In this document: in pieces, positions 41,486-51,209 of the stretch
Position numbering within the stretch: the first letter of the stretch is position 1
How the letters are laid out: each line of letters opens with the position of its first letter
Assembly (NCBI GenBank): GCA_030065875.1
Contig: JASJCR010000007.1
Coordinates: 16,886-80,885 of the forward strand
Length of the DNA: 64,000 bases
Direction of reading: 5' to 3'
Source: Ardenticatenaceae bacterium
GTDB lineage: Bacteria; Chloroflexota; Anaerolineae; Promineifilales; Promineifilaceae
Program-made: the position numbers and the translations under genes
The notes under the pieces: generated by a model
The model's input: only the letters and a program-made list of their open reading frames with translations
The model's database searches: none
What the model was told of the DNA's origin: nothing

Positions 41486-42664
41486 GTGATTTTAGATTGG
41501 CTAAAGAACTTGCGCAAAAGCGCAGCAGAGAAAGAGCAGGAAGCGATTACCGCTTACTTAGACGGCGCGTTGAGCGAACGCGAAACGGCCGCCTTTGAAG
41601 CGCGCTTGCGCGATGATGCCAATTTGCAATCAGAGATTGATACTCAGCGACGCGTCAAAGAGCTTCTGGCGCAGGCGCCAAGGATCAAAGCCCCGCGCAA
41701 TTTTGTGCTTGACCCGGCCGTCTACGGCCGACAAAAACCCCAACCAATCCCACTAGCCATCCGTCTTTACCCCCAACTTCGAACCGCAACTGTAGTGGCA
41801 TCTTTGCTGTTTGCCGCCGTGTTGACGTTAAATTTGTACTCTGCTGGCAGCCGCCTGGCCAGCCAGGATGTGGCCATGGCCCCGGCTGAATTGAGCGAAA
41901 TTCAGGCCACTTCGGTCGGTGTTCAGGAAATAGAAGAAGTTGAAGCGGATGCTGATTTTGAAACCTTTGAAGGGACTGCCGCGGATGAAGCGGCTGCCAT
42001 ATCGGTCGAAACGGTTGCCGTAACCGAGGAGGTCGAGATGGTTGTCACGGTCGAAGTGTCAGAAATCGTGGTTGAGGAAGAAGCGGCAGAGGAAGAAGCG
42101 GAAGTACTTTCATTAGAGGAAGCCGATGCGACTGATGACGAGGCCCTGGCTGAAAGTGTTCCTGAGCCTGAACCATCCCCCGTACCGACAATCGCTCCTG
42201 CGGCCACCACATCACAGCCGGTGACGGCAGGCGACGCGGCCGCATCCAACGGCGCCGCAGACGGTGGTGAAGACGGGGAAGAAGCGCCGCCACCGGCTGC
42301 CGATGAACCCCCTTCAGAACCGGCCGCAGAGGCGGATGAACCGGCTCCTACGGCCACCGAAGAAGAAAGCGCTGTTTTGGTAGCCCCACGGGCGACCGGC
42401 ACCCCGGGCACCAGCCGCGTTGGCGAACCTGAAGCGGAGGTTGTTGAGCTTACCGCTACGCCGGCGCCGACCGTCATGCTAAACCTTGAAGATGAGGATG
42501 CTTCTGTAGCGGCCGTTCCGGAAGAAGACGTGGCAAGAGAAGCGGTTGACACGTTCACCGATGCCGACAGCTCTCTGCTGGGCGCCCTGGCTTTATTCTT
42601 TGGCGCAGCAGCTTTAATTTTACTGCTGGTCACCTTCTGGGCTCGCCGGCAGACACGCCTCTAA
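41486..42664 (+). CDS. Probable transmembrane anti-sigma factor
   Basis: A 392-residue protein. Residues 1-75 resemble the anti-sigma N-terminal helical domain (AITAYLDGALSERETAAFEARL) without the HxxxCxxC zinc motif. A transmembrane helix lies at about 100-119, and an extremely Ala/Glu/Pro/Thr-rich low-complexity region spans about 130-355. A second helix lies near 362-385, followed by a basic tail. Two helices would place both ends inside and the acidic region outside as a possible sensor. The start is GTG with AGGA 7 bases upstream. Pairing with the ECF sigma gene supports the function; direct evidence is only the N-terminal similarity and position. Confidence 0.75.
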   Translation: MILDWLKNLRKSAAEKEQEAITAYLDGALSERETAAFEARLRDDANLQSEIDTQRRVKELLAQAPRIKAPRNFVLDPAVYGRQKPQPIPLAIRLYPQLRTATVVASLLFAAVLTLNLYSAGSRLASQDVAMAPAELSEIQATSVGVQEIEEVEADADFETFEGTAADEAAAISVETVAVTEEVEMVVTVEVSEIVVEEEAAEEEAEVLSLEEADATDDEALAESVPEPEPSPVPTIAPAATTSQPVTAGDAAASNGAADGGEDGEEAPPPAADEPPSEPAAEADEPAPTATEEESAVLVAPRATGTPGTSRVGEPEAEVVELTATPAPTVMLNLEDEDASVAAVPEEDVAREAVDTFTDADSSLLGALALFFGAAALILLLVTFWARRQTRL

Positions 42665-42739
42665 TTAGACCCCAGCGCACTATAATTTTACCGGTTGGCA
42701 CCAAACGATGGCCGCAAATTAATCTGCAGCCATCATCCT

Positions 42740-42768
42740 TTGACGACCGGTGACCCCCATGTTATAAT
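42740..42768 (+). promoter_or_regulatory. Strong sigma-70 promoter of the nusA cluster
   Basis: TTGACG and a perfect TATAAT with exactly 17 bases between, 100 bases before nusA. The best promoter match in the window. Predicted start near 42775. Confidence 0.75.
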
Positions 42769-42795
42769 GGTCCCCAAGTGAATACCCTATTTTCG

Positions 42796-42824
42796 AAGTG
42801 GGTTCCAAGAAACCCACTTTTTTG
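42796..42824 (+). terminator. Leader terminator / attenuator before nusA
   Basis: AAGTGGGTT (42796-42804) pairs perfectly with AACCCACTT (42811-42819) around CCAAGA, followed by a T run broken only by one G. It lies about 20 bases after the predicted transcription start and before the nusA ribosome site, so it should abort many transcripts unless overridden. Confidence 0.75.
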
Positions 42825-42869
42825 TTTCTCAATGAAAAATTTATCAATAATTGTGCAAGGAAGTAAGAG

Positions 42870-44921
42870 ATGAAAAGCGAATTTCTCTTGGCTTTCAATG
42901 AAATATGTCAAGAACGTGGTTTGCCGCAGGAAGCGGTAATTGAAGCGTTAAAAACCGCTCTGGTTTCAGCTTATCGGCGAGATATTGGTGTCAGCAATAC
43001 CCAGGCGGTTTCCGTCGATATTGATCCGCGCACCGGTGAGCCAACCATTTATGCTGAAAAAGAAGTGGTTGACAGCATCGTGGATGATCGGACGGAGGTC
43101 CTGATGGATGATGCCCGTCGGGCCGGGTTCAATGATGCTGAATATGGCGACACGATCATGTACGACAGCACCCCTCGCAATTTTGGGCGTATCGCCGCCC
43201 AGACCGCCAAGCAGGTGATTTTGCAGCGCGTGCGGGAAGCGGAACGTGATCAGCTGTTTGACGATTTTGCTTCTCGCGAAGGGGAAATTGTCAACGGGAC
43301 CGTCCAGAGCGTTAGTGGTGGCAACATTACAATCGGTCTCGGCCGGACGGAAGCGATCCTGCCGCGCAGCCAACAGGTTTCCAGCGAGCGCTATCGTCCA
43401 CACGACAAAATTCGCGTTTACGTGTTGGAAGTCAAGCGCACCAATCGCGGGCCGCAAATTCTGGTTAGCCGAAACCATCGCAATTTGCTGCGCCGTCTGC
43501 TTGAATTGGAAGTGCCGGAAATTTACAACGGCCAGGTGGATATTAAAAGTATCGCCCGTGAGGCGGGGCAGCGCTCTAAGGTCGCTGTTGTCGCTTTGCA
43601 GCCCGGCGTAGATCCGGTTGGGGCATGCGTAGGGATGCGCGGTGTTCGTATCCAGAGCATCGTCCGCGAATTAAATGACGAAAAAATTGACGTCATTGAA
43701 TGGGATAACAACCAGCACAACTTTATTGCCAAGGCTTTGAGCCCGGCTCGGGTTTCGGCCGTTTATCTGGAAGAACACCCCGATGAAGGAAAAACCGCGG
43801 TGGTCATTGTTCCCGATGATCAGCTTTCCCTGGCTATTGGCCGCGAAGGGCAAAATGCCCGTCTGGCCGCCAAGTTAACCGGGTGGCGCATTGACATTAA
43901 GAGCCTGACTGAAGCGGCCAGCGATTCACTTGATCAACTCGATAACCCAGCGGCCGATCCGGTTCTGGTCAAAGATCTTGAGCTGCACGAGCAGGTCCGC
44001 AACGTCATCGCCAAGAAGGCAGCCGGCCGGCCGGTTACCGCGGAAGATTATCGCGCTCTGGAGCGCCTGGTAAGCGGTGTCGAAGGGCGGATCATCTCCA
44101 AACGAGCCGCTGAATTTGAGCAGATCCGCAAAGATCGTGCCGAAGTGCGCAAGCTGATTCCGGCGGAAGCGTGGGAAACTGAACTCGAAGAGCTCGATCT
44201 GCTCCTGCGCTATCACAATGTTCTGATTGAAAACAATATTACAACTGTGGGTGATGCTCTCTATCAGCTGCAGTTGGGTGACGACAAGGTTTTGGCGCTC
44301 GATGGATTTGGCGACAAGGCGCTCGAATCTCTAAAGAAGAAGTCAAAAGAGTACCTGGTTGATTATCATCGCCGTCAAAAAGAACTGGCTGATCAGGAAC
44401 CGGAAGAAGCGGTCCCCGCTGATACGCCTGCCGCACCGGTCGCTGAGGTCGACGAGGCCCCAGCAGCCGAACCGGTTGCCGAAGCGGTTGAGGTGGAAGC
44501 TGAAGTAGAAGAAGCGGTCGAGGCTGAAGTTGCTGAAGTTGCTGAAGTGGAAGCTGAAGCCCAGGTAGAAGCTGAAGCCGAAGAAGAAGATGACGATCAA
44601 ATTAGCTTTGAACAGGCCCTTGATGAGCTCGACGAACGCGCCACCGAAAGTGAAGGTGAATTTGTTGATCCGCTGGATGATTTGAACACGTCGCTTGCTG
44701 ATTTGCCGGCCGAAAAACCAAAGAAGACCCGCAAGAAGAAAAAGAGCGTTGTCATCGTTAAATCAGCTGAAGAAGAAGCCGAAGAAGAAATGGCTGACGC
44801 TGATTTAAAGAAGAAGAAAGGGCGAGTTCTGGTCTTTGATGAAGACGCCGGTCGAGTGGTGGCCAAACGCAAACGCAAACGCGACCAAGACGACTGGGAA
44901 TCTGATGAGTGGGACTATTAA
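42870..44921 (+). CDS. nusA: Transcription termination/antitermination factor NusA, long acidic tail
   Basis: RNA polymerase elongation factor. The N-terminal domain covers 1-125, and S1 about 130-200 ([20 protein letters not shown]). KH1 has [16 protein letters not shown] (about 248-263) and KH2 has [20 protein letters not shown] (about 318-337). A helix-hairpin-helix region near 465-490 follows. Residues about 505-683 are an extra acidic/Ala-rich tail with Lys-rich islands (KKTRKKKKS) ending WESDEWDY. At 683 residues it is much longer than the roughly 350-500 typical of NusA. AAGGAAG lies 8 bases before the ATG. rimP, normally just upstream, is absent. First gene of the cluster through truB. 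Confidence 0.95.
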   Translation: MKSEFLLAFNEICQERGLPQEAVIEALKTALVSAYRRDIGVSNTQAVSVDIDPRTGEPTIYAEKEVVDSIVDDRTEVLMDDARRAGFNDAEYGDTIMYDSTPRNFGRIAAQTAKQVILQRVREAERDQLFDDFASREGEIVNGTVQSVSGGNITIGLGRTEAILPRSQQVSSERYRPHDKIRVYVLEVKRTNRGPQILVSRNHRNLLRRLLELEVPEIYNGQVDIKSIAREAGQRSKVAVVALQPGVDPVGACVGMRGVRIQSIVRELNDEKIDVIEWDNNQHNFIAKALSPARVSAVYLEEHPDEGKTAVVIVPDDQLSLAIGREGQNARLAAKLTGWRIDIKSLTEAASDSLDQLDNPAADPVLVKDLELHEQVRNVIAKKAAGRPVTAEDYRALERLVSGVEGRIISKRAAEFEQIRKDRAEVRKLIPAEAWETELEELDLLLRYHNVLIENNITTVGDALYQLQLGDDKVLALDGFGDKALESLKKKSKEYLVDYHRRQKELADQEPEEAVPADTPAAPVAEVDEAPAAEPVAEAVEVEAEVEEAVEAEVAEVAEVEAEAQVEAEAEEEDDDQISFEQALDELDERATESEGEFVDPLDDLNTSLADLPAEKPKKTRKKKKSVVIVKSAEEEAEEEMADADLKKKKGRVLVFDEDAGRVVAKRKRKRDQDDWESDEWDY

Positions 44922-44996
44922 CATGACTGGTATAATTTCTGCAGCCGATTTGCACTCAGCGAACCGGCTGCAGGTTGTGACGTCACCTGGTATCTA

Positions 44997-45317
44997 ATGA
45001 TGACCAGGCAAAAACGTCAAAAATCTCGTCGTCAAAAGCACGTGCCCCAGCGCACGTGCGTGATTTGCCGAGAAAAAATGGACAAGCGGTCGTTAATCCG
45101 CGTGGTCTATTCGGCCGAGGATGAGAGTGTTGTAATTGATCCCAGCGGGAAGAAAAACGGCCGCGGCGCATATATCTGCACCAAAACCGGCTGCTGGGAG
45201 AAAATGAGTAAGGCAGCAGCGCTGGATCAGGCGCTGAAAATTTCGATTGCTGCGGATGTAAAAGCCGCGCTTTTTGAGCAGTTTAAACAATCGATAGAGG
45301 AATTGAGCCATGCCTAA
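44997..45317 (+). CDS. ylxR: YlxR (DUF448) RNA-binding protein
   Basis: A 106-residue basic protein of the YlxR family, found between nusA and infB in many bacteria. It has the signature VPQRTCVICREKMDKRSLIRVV (two cysteines of a CxxC, key residues R, T, C, C, R) at about 16-37 and GRGAYICTKTGCWEKM (about 56-71). Role: an RNA- or nucleoid-binding accessory factor, incompletely defined. Two tandem ATGs are possible starts; no clear ribosome site. Lies 75 bases after nusA on the same strand. Confidence 0.92.
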   Translation: MMTRQKRQKSRRQKHVPQRTCVICREKMDKRSLIRVVYSAEDESVVIDPSGKKNGRGAYICTKTGCWEKMSKAAALDQALKISIAADVKAALFEQFKQSIEELSHA

Positions 45318-45414
45318 CGGATAACGGCGATAGGGGTTTTGAACTCCTACTCAAAGCGCCAATGCGGACATCCAATTCGTTCCCGTCAGGCTGGCTCGTC
45401 TAATCGAGGAGGCT

Positions 45415-47196
45415 ATGGCCGAAAATAAAACGATAGAGGTACCGGATTTTATAACAGTTCGCGATTTGGCGGCTTTGATGGAAGTCAGCCCTATTGACGT
45501 GATCAAAGAATTGATGACCAATGGGGTCATGGTTAATATCAATCAGCAGATTGATTTTGACACGGCGGCGATTGTCGCTGAGGAAATGGGGTATGAGCCA
45601 CACTCCCCAGATGAAATTGAGGGTGATGACGAAGGCGAAGCGCTGTCCACCTGGCAGGAGCTAATCGCTCAAGAAGCGGAAAAAGATCTCAAGTCACGGC
45701 CGCCCGTGGTGACGATTTTAGGTCATGTTGATCATGGGAAAACCTCACTTCTCGACCTGATTCGCAACGCCAACGTGGTGGAAGGCGAAGCCGGGGGTAT
45801 CACCCAGCATATCGGTGCTTATCAGGCTGAGCATGATGGGCAAACCATCACCTTTTTAGATACACCGGGTCATGAGGCCTTTACGGCGATGCGCGCCCGC
45901 GGGGCGCAAACAACCGATATCGCCGTGTTGGTCGTGGCGGCTGATGACGGCATTATGCCCCAAACAACCGAGGCGATTAGCCACGCCCGCGCAGCCAATG
46001 TGCCGATTGTGGTGGCGATCAACAAAATTGACTTGCCCACCGCCCGGCCGGATTTTGTGAAACAGCAGCTTTCTGATGTGGGATTGACCCCAGACGATTG
46101 GCAAGGGGATACGCTGATGGTTGCCGTATCTGCCAAAGAGAAACTAGGGATTGACGATTTGCTAGAAGCGATCTTGCTGACGGCCGAATCCCTAAATCCT
46201 CAGGCAAACCCCCAGGGCACGACCACCGGCTCCGTTTTAGAAGCGCGCACCGAACGCGGTCGAGGGGTGATGGCCACTCTTCTGGTGCAAAACGGCACCC
46301 TAAAAGTTGGAGATACGCTCTTGATCAACGACCATTACGGCCGGATTAAGGCGATGTATGATTACAAGGGGAAGCGCATTAAGAAAGCCGGGCCGTCCGC
46401 CCCGGTATCCGTTTCTGGGCTAAACGGCATGCCGGAAGCCGGCGAGCAGTTTGAAATCGTCAAAAGCGAAAAAGAAGCCCGTCGAATTTTGGCTGAACAA
46501 GAACGCGAACAAGAGTTGGCTGTTGCTCAACGACGCACCTCGCTGGAGGATTTCTTCAGCCAAATGCAGGTTGATGGGCAGAAGCAGCTGCTCCTGATTG
46601 TCAAAGTAGATGTGCAGGGCTCCCTGGATCCGCTGGTATCGTCGCTGGAAAAGATCGAGAACGAGGAGGTCGAGCTGGAAATTTTGCACGCTGGAATTGG
46701 CCAAATCAGTGAAAGCGACGTCATGTTGGCCAGCGCATCCGATGCGGTTATATTGGGATTCAGCGTTGATGTTGGCCCGGCCGCGCGCAAAGCTGCTACC
46801 AGTGAAGGGGTTGAAATTCGCACGTACGACGTCATCTATCATCTCCTTGAAGATGTCGAAAAAGCGATGTTGGGCCTGATGGAACCGACGTACAAACAGG
46901 TCATTATCGGCCGTGCTGAAGTTCGTCAGGTGTTCCGCATTAAGCGCGTTGGAAATATCGCCGGCAGCTATATGCGTACCGGTGAAGCGCGCCGCAACGC
47001 CATGGCCCGGGTGATCCGAGATCGGAAAGTGGTTCATGAAGATAGAGTTTCCAGCCTGAAACATCTTCAAGACGACGTGCGTGAAGTCAAACAGGGCTTT
47101 GAGTTTGGCGTGAATGTCGCCCGCTTTGAAGATTACAAAGAAGGGGACATCATCGAATTTTTTGTTACTGAGCAGGTTCAGCCAGGTCAAGCATAG
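45415..47196 (+). CDS. infB: Translation initiation factor IF-2
   Basis: GTPase that delivers initiator tRNA to the 30S subunit and joins the subunits. A short N-terminal IF2N domain (about 8-60, [20 protein letters not shown]) precedes the G domain: G1 GHVDHGKT (103-110), G3 DTPGHEAF (149-156) and G4 NKID (about 203-206). The EF-Tu-like domain II, domain III and the C-terminal tRNA-binding barrel follow. At 593 residues it is a compact form lacking the long N-terminal extension of enteric IF-2. GAGGAGG lies very close (2 bases) to the ATG. Confidence 0.97.
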   Translation: MAENKTIEVPDFITVRDLAALMEVSPIDVIKELMTNGVMVNINQQIDFDTAAIVAEEMGYEPHSPDEIEGDDEGEALSTWQELIAQEAEKDLKSRPPVVTILGHVDHGKTSLLDLIRNANVVEGEAGGITQHIGAYQAEHDGQTITFLDTPGHEAFTAMRARGAQTTDIAVLVVAADDGIMPQTTEAISHARAANVPIVVAINKIDLPTARPDFVKQQLSDVGLTPDDWQGDTLMVAVSAKEKLGIDDLLEAILLTAESLNPQANPQGTTTGSVLEARTERGRGVMATLLVQNGTLKVGDTLLINDHYGRIKAMYDYKGKRIKKAGPSAPVSVSGLNGMPEAGEQFEIVKSEKEARRILAEQEREQELAVAQRRTSLEDFFSQMQVDGQKQLLLIVKVDVQGSLDPLVSSLEKIENEEVELEILHAGIGQISESDVMLASASDAVILGFSVDVGPAARKAATSEGVEIRTYDVIYHLLEDVEKAMLGLMEPTYKQVIIGRAEVRQVFRIKRVGNIAGSYMRTGEARRNAMARVIRDRKVVHEDRVSSLKHLQDDVREVKQGFEFGVNVARFEDYKEGDIIEFFVTEQVQPGQA

Positions 47197-47290
47197 ACGC
47201 GCGAGGCCGGACCATTTTGAAGATTTACGACCGGGCTTGGGTGGCAAACGCTCCAGGTCCGGTTTTTCGTTTAAAAAGAGGAAGTGTCTT

Positions 47291-47692
47291 ATGGGCAAAA
47301 TCAAACAGCAGCGTGTTGCAGAGCAAATCCGTACTTTGCTGAGCGAGCTGCTCCTTTTTACGGTTAACGATCCTCGTGTGCAGGGCATTACCATGACCGA
47401 GGTGACGATTGACCGCGAACTGCAGCACGCGGATATCAAGGTCAATGCTTTGGGTGACGAGGGACGCAAAGATGAGGTCTTGGCCGGTCTGGCCAGCGCG
47501 CAGTCGTTTTTGCGGCGAGAGCTGGGGCGGCGGCTGAGCTTGCGGAAAGTTCCCCAACTGCATTTTCATTGGGATCACTCGCTCGAACAGGCTTTGGAGA
47601 TTAATCGGCTGCTTGATACGCTGGAGATTCCGGACCAACCGTCAGAAGCGGCCAAAGACTCAGAGGATCAAAGCGAGACACAGAGTGATTGA
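47291..47692 (+). CDS. rbfA: Ribosome-binding factor A
   Basis: Small KH-fold cold-shock factor that matures the 16S rRNA 5' end. 133 residues with the family pattern VAEQIRTLLSELLLF, then NDPRVQGITMTEVTIDREL, then KVPQLHFHWDHSLEQALEI. The start at 47291 follows AGAGGAAG; a longer overlapping frame from within infB is spurious. The last 20 residues are an acidic tail. Its stop overlaps the GTG start of the next gene by 8 bases, indicating translational coupling. Confidence 0.95.
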   Translation: MGKIKQQRVAEQIRTLLSELLLFTVNDPRVQGITMTEVTIDRELQHADIKVNALGDEGRKDEVLAGLASAQSFLRRELGRRLSLRKVPQLHFHWDHSLEQALEINRLLDTLEIPDQPSEAAKDSEDQSETQSD

Positions 47693-48659
47693 TCCGGCCG
47701 CGGTGGAAGAGATCAAACAGATTTTAGGGCGATCAAAACGGGTGTTGGTCACCACCCATATCGCTCCCGATGGGGATGCGCTGGGATCGCTAACGGCTAT
47801 GGGGCTGGCGCTGGAACAGCTGGGCAAGAAGCCCACCCTGGTTTGTGATGACGGGCTGGGAGAGCCGTTTACCTTTCTTCCATTTGCGGACAAGGTAGTC
47901 AAGAGGGTGCGAGGGTCGACCCATTTTGATGCGGTGTTTGCGGTCGATTGTGGCGATATCGAACGCACCGGCCGGGCACTCAAACCACTGCAAAAAAAGA
48001 TGCCCCCGATCGTCAATATCGACCATCACGTGAGCAATACACATTTTGGTACAGTCAACATTGTAATTTCGGAGGCACCGGCCACCGCAGAGATTTTGAC
48101 CAACCTCTTTCTCCAGATAGGCGTTGAGCTTGATGTTTCGCTGGCTACCTGCCTTTTAACCGGTTTGGTAACCGACACGCAAGCTTTTCGCATTCCATCT
48201 GTGACGGCCGAGACGCTGCGGGTAGCCAGCTTGCTAACAGACGCTGGCGCAAATTTAGCGGAGATTACCATGCGAACGCTGGTCATCAAAGATTTATCGA
48301 CCGTACAGCTGTGGCGTATCGGTTTAAACAACATGCATCTTGAAGATGGTTTAGCCTGGACCACCATATCTCAGGCTGATTTACAATTGGTTCGCGATCC
48401 GGGTGCCCCGCACGACGGACTCAACAACATTTTGGCCGATATTGAGGAAGCAAAAGCAGGGATTGTCTTTACCGAGCGGGAAGACGGCCGCGTGAAGGTT
48501 GGTTTTCGCAGCCGGCCGCCCGTTGATGTTGCCCAATTTGCCACAAAATTAGGAGGTGGCGGTCATCGTCAGGCCGCCGGGGCGCTCATTAACGGTCCGT
48601 TTAACGATGCCGTCAAGCAGGTAGTCGAGCTGGTGAAGCAGGGATTAAAGGAAGCGTAA
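47685..48659 (+). CDS. nrnA: DHH/DHHA1 phosphoesterase, NrnA-like oligoribonuclease / pAp phosphatase
   Basis: Degrades short RNA or nanoRNA and pAp in the NrnA family. The metal-site motifs are HIAPDGD (H25, D29, D31), VDCGD (D88) and DHH (113-115, in NIDHHVSN). The DHHA1 substrate motif GGGGHRQAAG is near residue 290. 324 residues is normal. The start is GTG at 47685, overlapping rbfA. The rbfA-nrnA-truB order is conserved in many Gram-positive and related phyla. Confidence 0.93.
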   Translation: MIDPAAVEEIKQILGRSKRVLVTTHIAPDGDALGSLTAMGLALEQLGKKPTLVCDDGLGEPFTFLPFADKVVKRVRGSTHFDAVFAVDCGDIERTGRALKPLQKKMPPIVNIDHHVSNTHFGTVNIVISEAPATAEILTNLFLQIGVELDVSLATCLLTGLVTDTQAFRIPSVTAETLRVASLLTDAGANLAEITMRTLVIKDLSTVQLWRIGLNNMHLEDGLAWTTISQADLQLVRDPGAPHDGLNNILADIEEAKAGIVFTEREDGRVKVGFRSRPPVDVAQFATKLGGGGHRQAAGALINGPFNDAVKQVVELVKQGLKEA

Positions 48660-48664
48660 CGTAA

Positions 48665-49531
48665 ATGGAAGGGTTGTTCGTTTTGGACAAGCCGATTGGC
48701 ATGACCTCGCATGACGTTGTCTATCGAGTGCGAAAAGTTTGCCAAACTCGCCGAGTGGGGCATGCGGGCACGCTGGATCCACTGGCGACGGGGGTGCTGT
48801 TGGTGTGTGTCGGCCGGGCAACCCGCCTGATTGAGTACATGGTGGGTCATGACAAAGTGTACGAGGCGGTTATACACCTGGGAGAGACAACCAACACCTA
48901 CGATCGGGAAGGGGAGGTGGTTCAACGGCGGCCGGTCCCCCCTTTAACCCTGGACAATTTAACCCAGGCGCTGGATTTGTTTCGGGGAGATATTCAGCAA
49001 ATCCCACCGATGTATTCGGCGATTAAAAAAGACGGTCAGCCGCTATATAAACTGGCTCGAGCCGGTAAAACGGTGGAGAGACCGCCGCGGCCGGTGACGA
49101 TTTACGCCCTTGAAATTTTGAATTGGGAGACACCCCATTTGACGGTGCAGGTTCACTGTTCATCCGGCACCTATATTCGATCGCTGGCGCATGATATCGG
49201 GGAACATTTGGGTTGTGGTGGTCATCTGGCTTCGTTAAGACGCACCGCTGTAGGTACATTCACCCTTGAGCAGGCACTCCCACTCGAGCAGTTAACTCCT
49301 GACAGTGCGGCCGATCACCTGCTGCCCCCCGCCCAGGCGATTCCGGAAATTCCGACGCTGGTATTAGCCGACCGTGATGTGCAAGCCTTGCTGCACGGGC
49401 GGTGGGTCAAAACCGGAGAGGTTACCGCGGAACGCGTGCAGCTACACCACGAATCCGGTACGTTTTGCGGTATTATTCGGTTGGAAGGGGATGAGTGGCG
49501 GCCGGAAAAGATGTTTCCGGAAGTGAGCTGA
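48665..49531 (+). CDS. truB: tRNA pseudouridine-55 synthase
   Basis: Makes pseudouridine 55 in the tRNA T loop. The catalytic Asp38 sits in GHAGTLDPLATGVL, the first conserved block is FVLDKPIGMTSHDVV (5-19), and CSSGTYIRSLAHDIG lies at about 160-174. The C-terminal domain is PUA-like. 288 residues. Starts 6 bases after the nrnA stop. ribF, often next, is elsewhere (63.8 kb, opposite strand). Confidence 0.96.
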   Translation: MEGLFVLDKPIGMTSHDVVYRVRKVCQTRRVGHAGTLDPLATGVLLVCVGRATRLIEYMVGHDKVYEAVIHLGETTNTYDREGEVVQRRPVPPLTLDNLTQALDLFRGDIQQIPPMYSAIKKDGQPLYKLARAGKTVERPPRPVTIYALEILNWETPHLTVQVHCSSGTYIRSLAHDIGEHLGCGGHLASLRRTAVGTFTLEQALPLEQLTPDSAADHLLPPAQAIPEIPTLVLADRDVQALLHGRWVKTGEVTAERVQLHHESGTFCGIIRLEGDEWRPEKMFPEVS

Positions 49532-49558
49532 ACAAGAGCGATAATTACGATTTAATCC

Positions 49559-51073
49559 CTATAATTTTTCCAAAAACTTCTGTGCCTCATGTTTTACCGC
49601 CTCACGTTCCCGGTCGTCTAAATGCCGCAGGCCAAGGACATTTCGGCCCAGACGCGGGTTTGCGCGCAGGCGATCTTCATGCTCCAGAATAAAGTTCCAA
49701 TATAAAAAGTTAAACGGGCAGGCATCCTGGCCGTGGCGCAGCTTCCTGTTGTAGCCACAGCCGCCACAAAAATCACTCATCTTGTTGATGTAATTTGCAG
49801 AGGCGATATAAGGCTTGGTGGCTGTCAGCCCGTCATCAGCATTTAGCCCCATGCCGATGACGTTGGGAGGCATGACCCAGTCATACGCATCGATATACAT
49901 GGAAAGAAACCAGTCGTTGGCCTCTCTTGGGTTGATGGCTGTCAGCATCATGAAGTTGCTGAGCACCATTAGCCGTTCGATGTGATGGTTGTAGCCTGTT
50001 TCCACGGCTCTGGTAATGACGTGGCGAAGACAGGCCATGTCGGTTTCTCCACTCCAGAAGAAGTCGGGAACCGGCCGCTGGGCATTCCAGCTGTTTTTGT
50101 CGAGCATATCCGGCATTTGGCGCCAGTATTGCCAAACCATAAATTCACGCCAGCCCAAAATTTGCCGAACAAACCCCTCAACAGAATTGATCGGGGCGCG
50201 GCCGCTGCGATACGCTTCTTCGGCCGCGCGAATGCACGCCAGCGGGTCGAGCAGACCGATGTTGAGGTAGGGGGAGATGACCGCATGATACAGCGTGTGG
50301 CTGCGCTGGGTCATCGCATCTTCATAAGGGCCAAAATCAATGAGGCGATCTGACAAAAAACGTTGAAATGCGTTTTCCGCTTCCTGACGGGTCACCGCGT
50401 AAGAAAACCCATCAACCTGACCGATGCCGTGGTCCATTTTGGCAACTTCAGCCATCACCGCCTGCGTAATTTCATCTGGCTCAAATGAAATATCGGCCGG
50501 CGGTTTTTTGTTTTTGGGAAGTGGTTTTCGATTTTCCTTGTCAAAATTCCAGGCGCCACCGGTCGGCTCGTCTCCCTCTTCCATCAACACACCAAAATGA
50601 CGGCGCATATCCCGATAAAAATACTCCATCACGTGTTGTTTTCCCGGCTGGGGTTTGGGGATGGGATTGTAGCGGCCCAGCAAAAACTGCGTATTGGGCA
50701 AGACTTTAACCGGAATGGCGAGCTGTTCCGCTAACTTGTTTTCTTGATAATGGCGCATATGATACCCACTGGAAGCCATGACAAACAGCTTGGTTGGGTG
50801 ATGCGTTTTGACATGCTCGCGCAGGCCGTCAATAAACCGCTGTGATTTTATATAGTCAACTTTATGCCCTTTTTTTTCCAACTCAGCCGCATAGTGGCGC
50901 ATGGCGCTAAACAAAAGCACCAGCTTCTTTTTCTGATATGGCAAGCGGTGAGCCCTCTGCCAGCTTTCAATGAGAACGATTTGGAGTTGATCCGCGCCAA
51001 CTTCTTCGAGGGCCAGCTCGATTGCGGGATGATTTGCTAGAAGTTGATCGCCTAGAATCCACACGGAAACCAT
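49559..51073 (-). CDS. Iron-sulfur bacterial cryptochrome/photolyase (FeS-BCP, PhrB-like)
   Basis: A 504-residue FAD photoreceptor/photolyase of the deoxyribodipyrimidine photolyase-related family; characterised relatives repair (6-4) photoproducts. The N-terminal Rossmann-like antenna domain opens WILGDQLLANHPA. The helical FAD domain includes FVRQILGWREFMVW and NHHIERLMVLSNFMML. The four cluster cysteines are C348, C436, C439 and C452, with spacings 88-3-13 identical to those I recall for Agrobacterium PhrB (350/438/441/454). Convergent with truB, 27 bases apart. Repair substrate is inferred. Confidence 0.92.
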   Translation of the reverse strand: MVSVWILGDQLLANHPAIELALEEVGADQLQIVLIESWQRAHRLPYQKKKLVLLFSAMRHYAAELEKKGHKVDYIKSQRFIDGLREHVKTHHPTKLFVMASSGYHMRHYQENKLAEQLAIPVKVLPNTQFLLGRYNPIPKPQPGKQHVMEYFYRDMRRHFGVLMEEGDEPTGGAWNFDKENRKPLPKNKKPPADISFEPDEITQAVMAEVAKMDHGIGQVDGFSYAVTRQEAENAFQRFLSDRLIDFGPYEDAMTQRSHTLYHAVISPYLNIGLLDPLACIRAAEEAYRSGRAPINSVEGFVRQILGWREFMVWQYWRQMPDMLDKNSWNAQRPVPDFFWSGETDMACLRHVITRAVETGYNHHIERLMVLSNFMMLTAINPREANDWFLSMYIDAYDWVMPPNVIGMGLNADDGLTATKPYIASANYINKMSDFCGGCGYNRKLRHGQDACPFNFLYWNFILEHEDRLRANPRLGRNVLGLRHLDDREREAVKHEAQKFLEKL

Positions 51074-51149
51074 AATTTACCCCTGAGAAAACCTAATTTA
51101 GGGTCAGCAATAAGGAATTAATGATTGATTCGCCCCGGTCTACACCCCC

Positions 51150-51158
51150 TGTTATACT
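51150..51158 (+). promoter_or_regulatory. Extended -10 promoter of the FKBP lipoprotein gene
   Basis: TGTTATACT (TGn-extended -10) about 50 bases before the start codon; no good -35 at standard spacing. Confidence 0.4.
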
Positions 51159-51209
51159 CCCTTTTTAATAAAAATTGCGTATTTCTGCGAATTTCAAGGA
51201 GAAGATGTT

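Noticed and set aside
41923..42633. 236-codon Ser-rich open frame antisense to the anti-sigma gene
   Set aside because: It mirrors the Ala/Glu/Thr-rich codon bias of the sense gene; no ribosome site and meaningless Ser/Ala composition.
46420..47469. 349-codon open frame antisense to infB
   Set aside because: Entirely covered by infB/rbfA on the other strand, which have full family motifs; antisense openness follows from codon bias.
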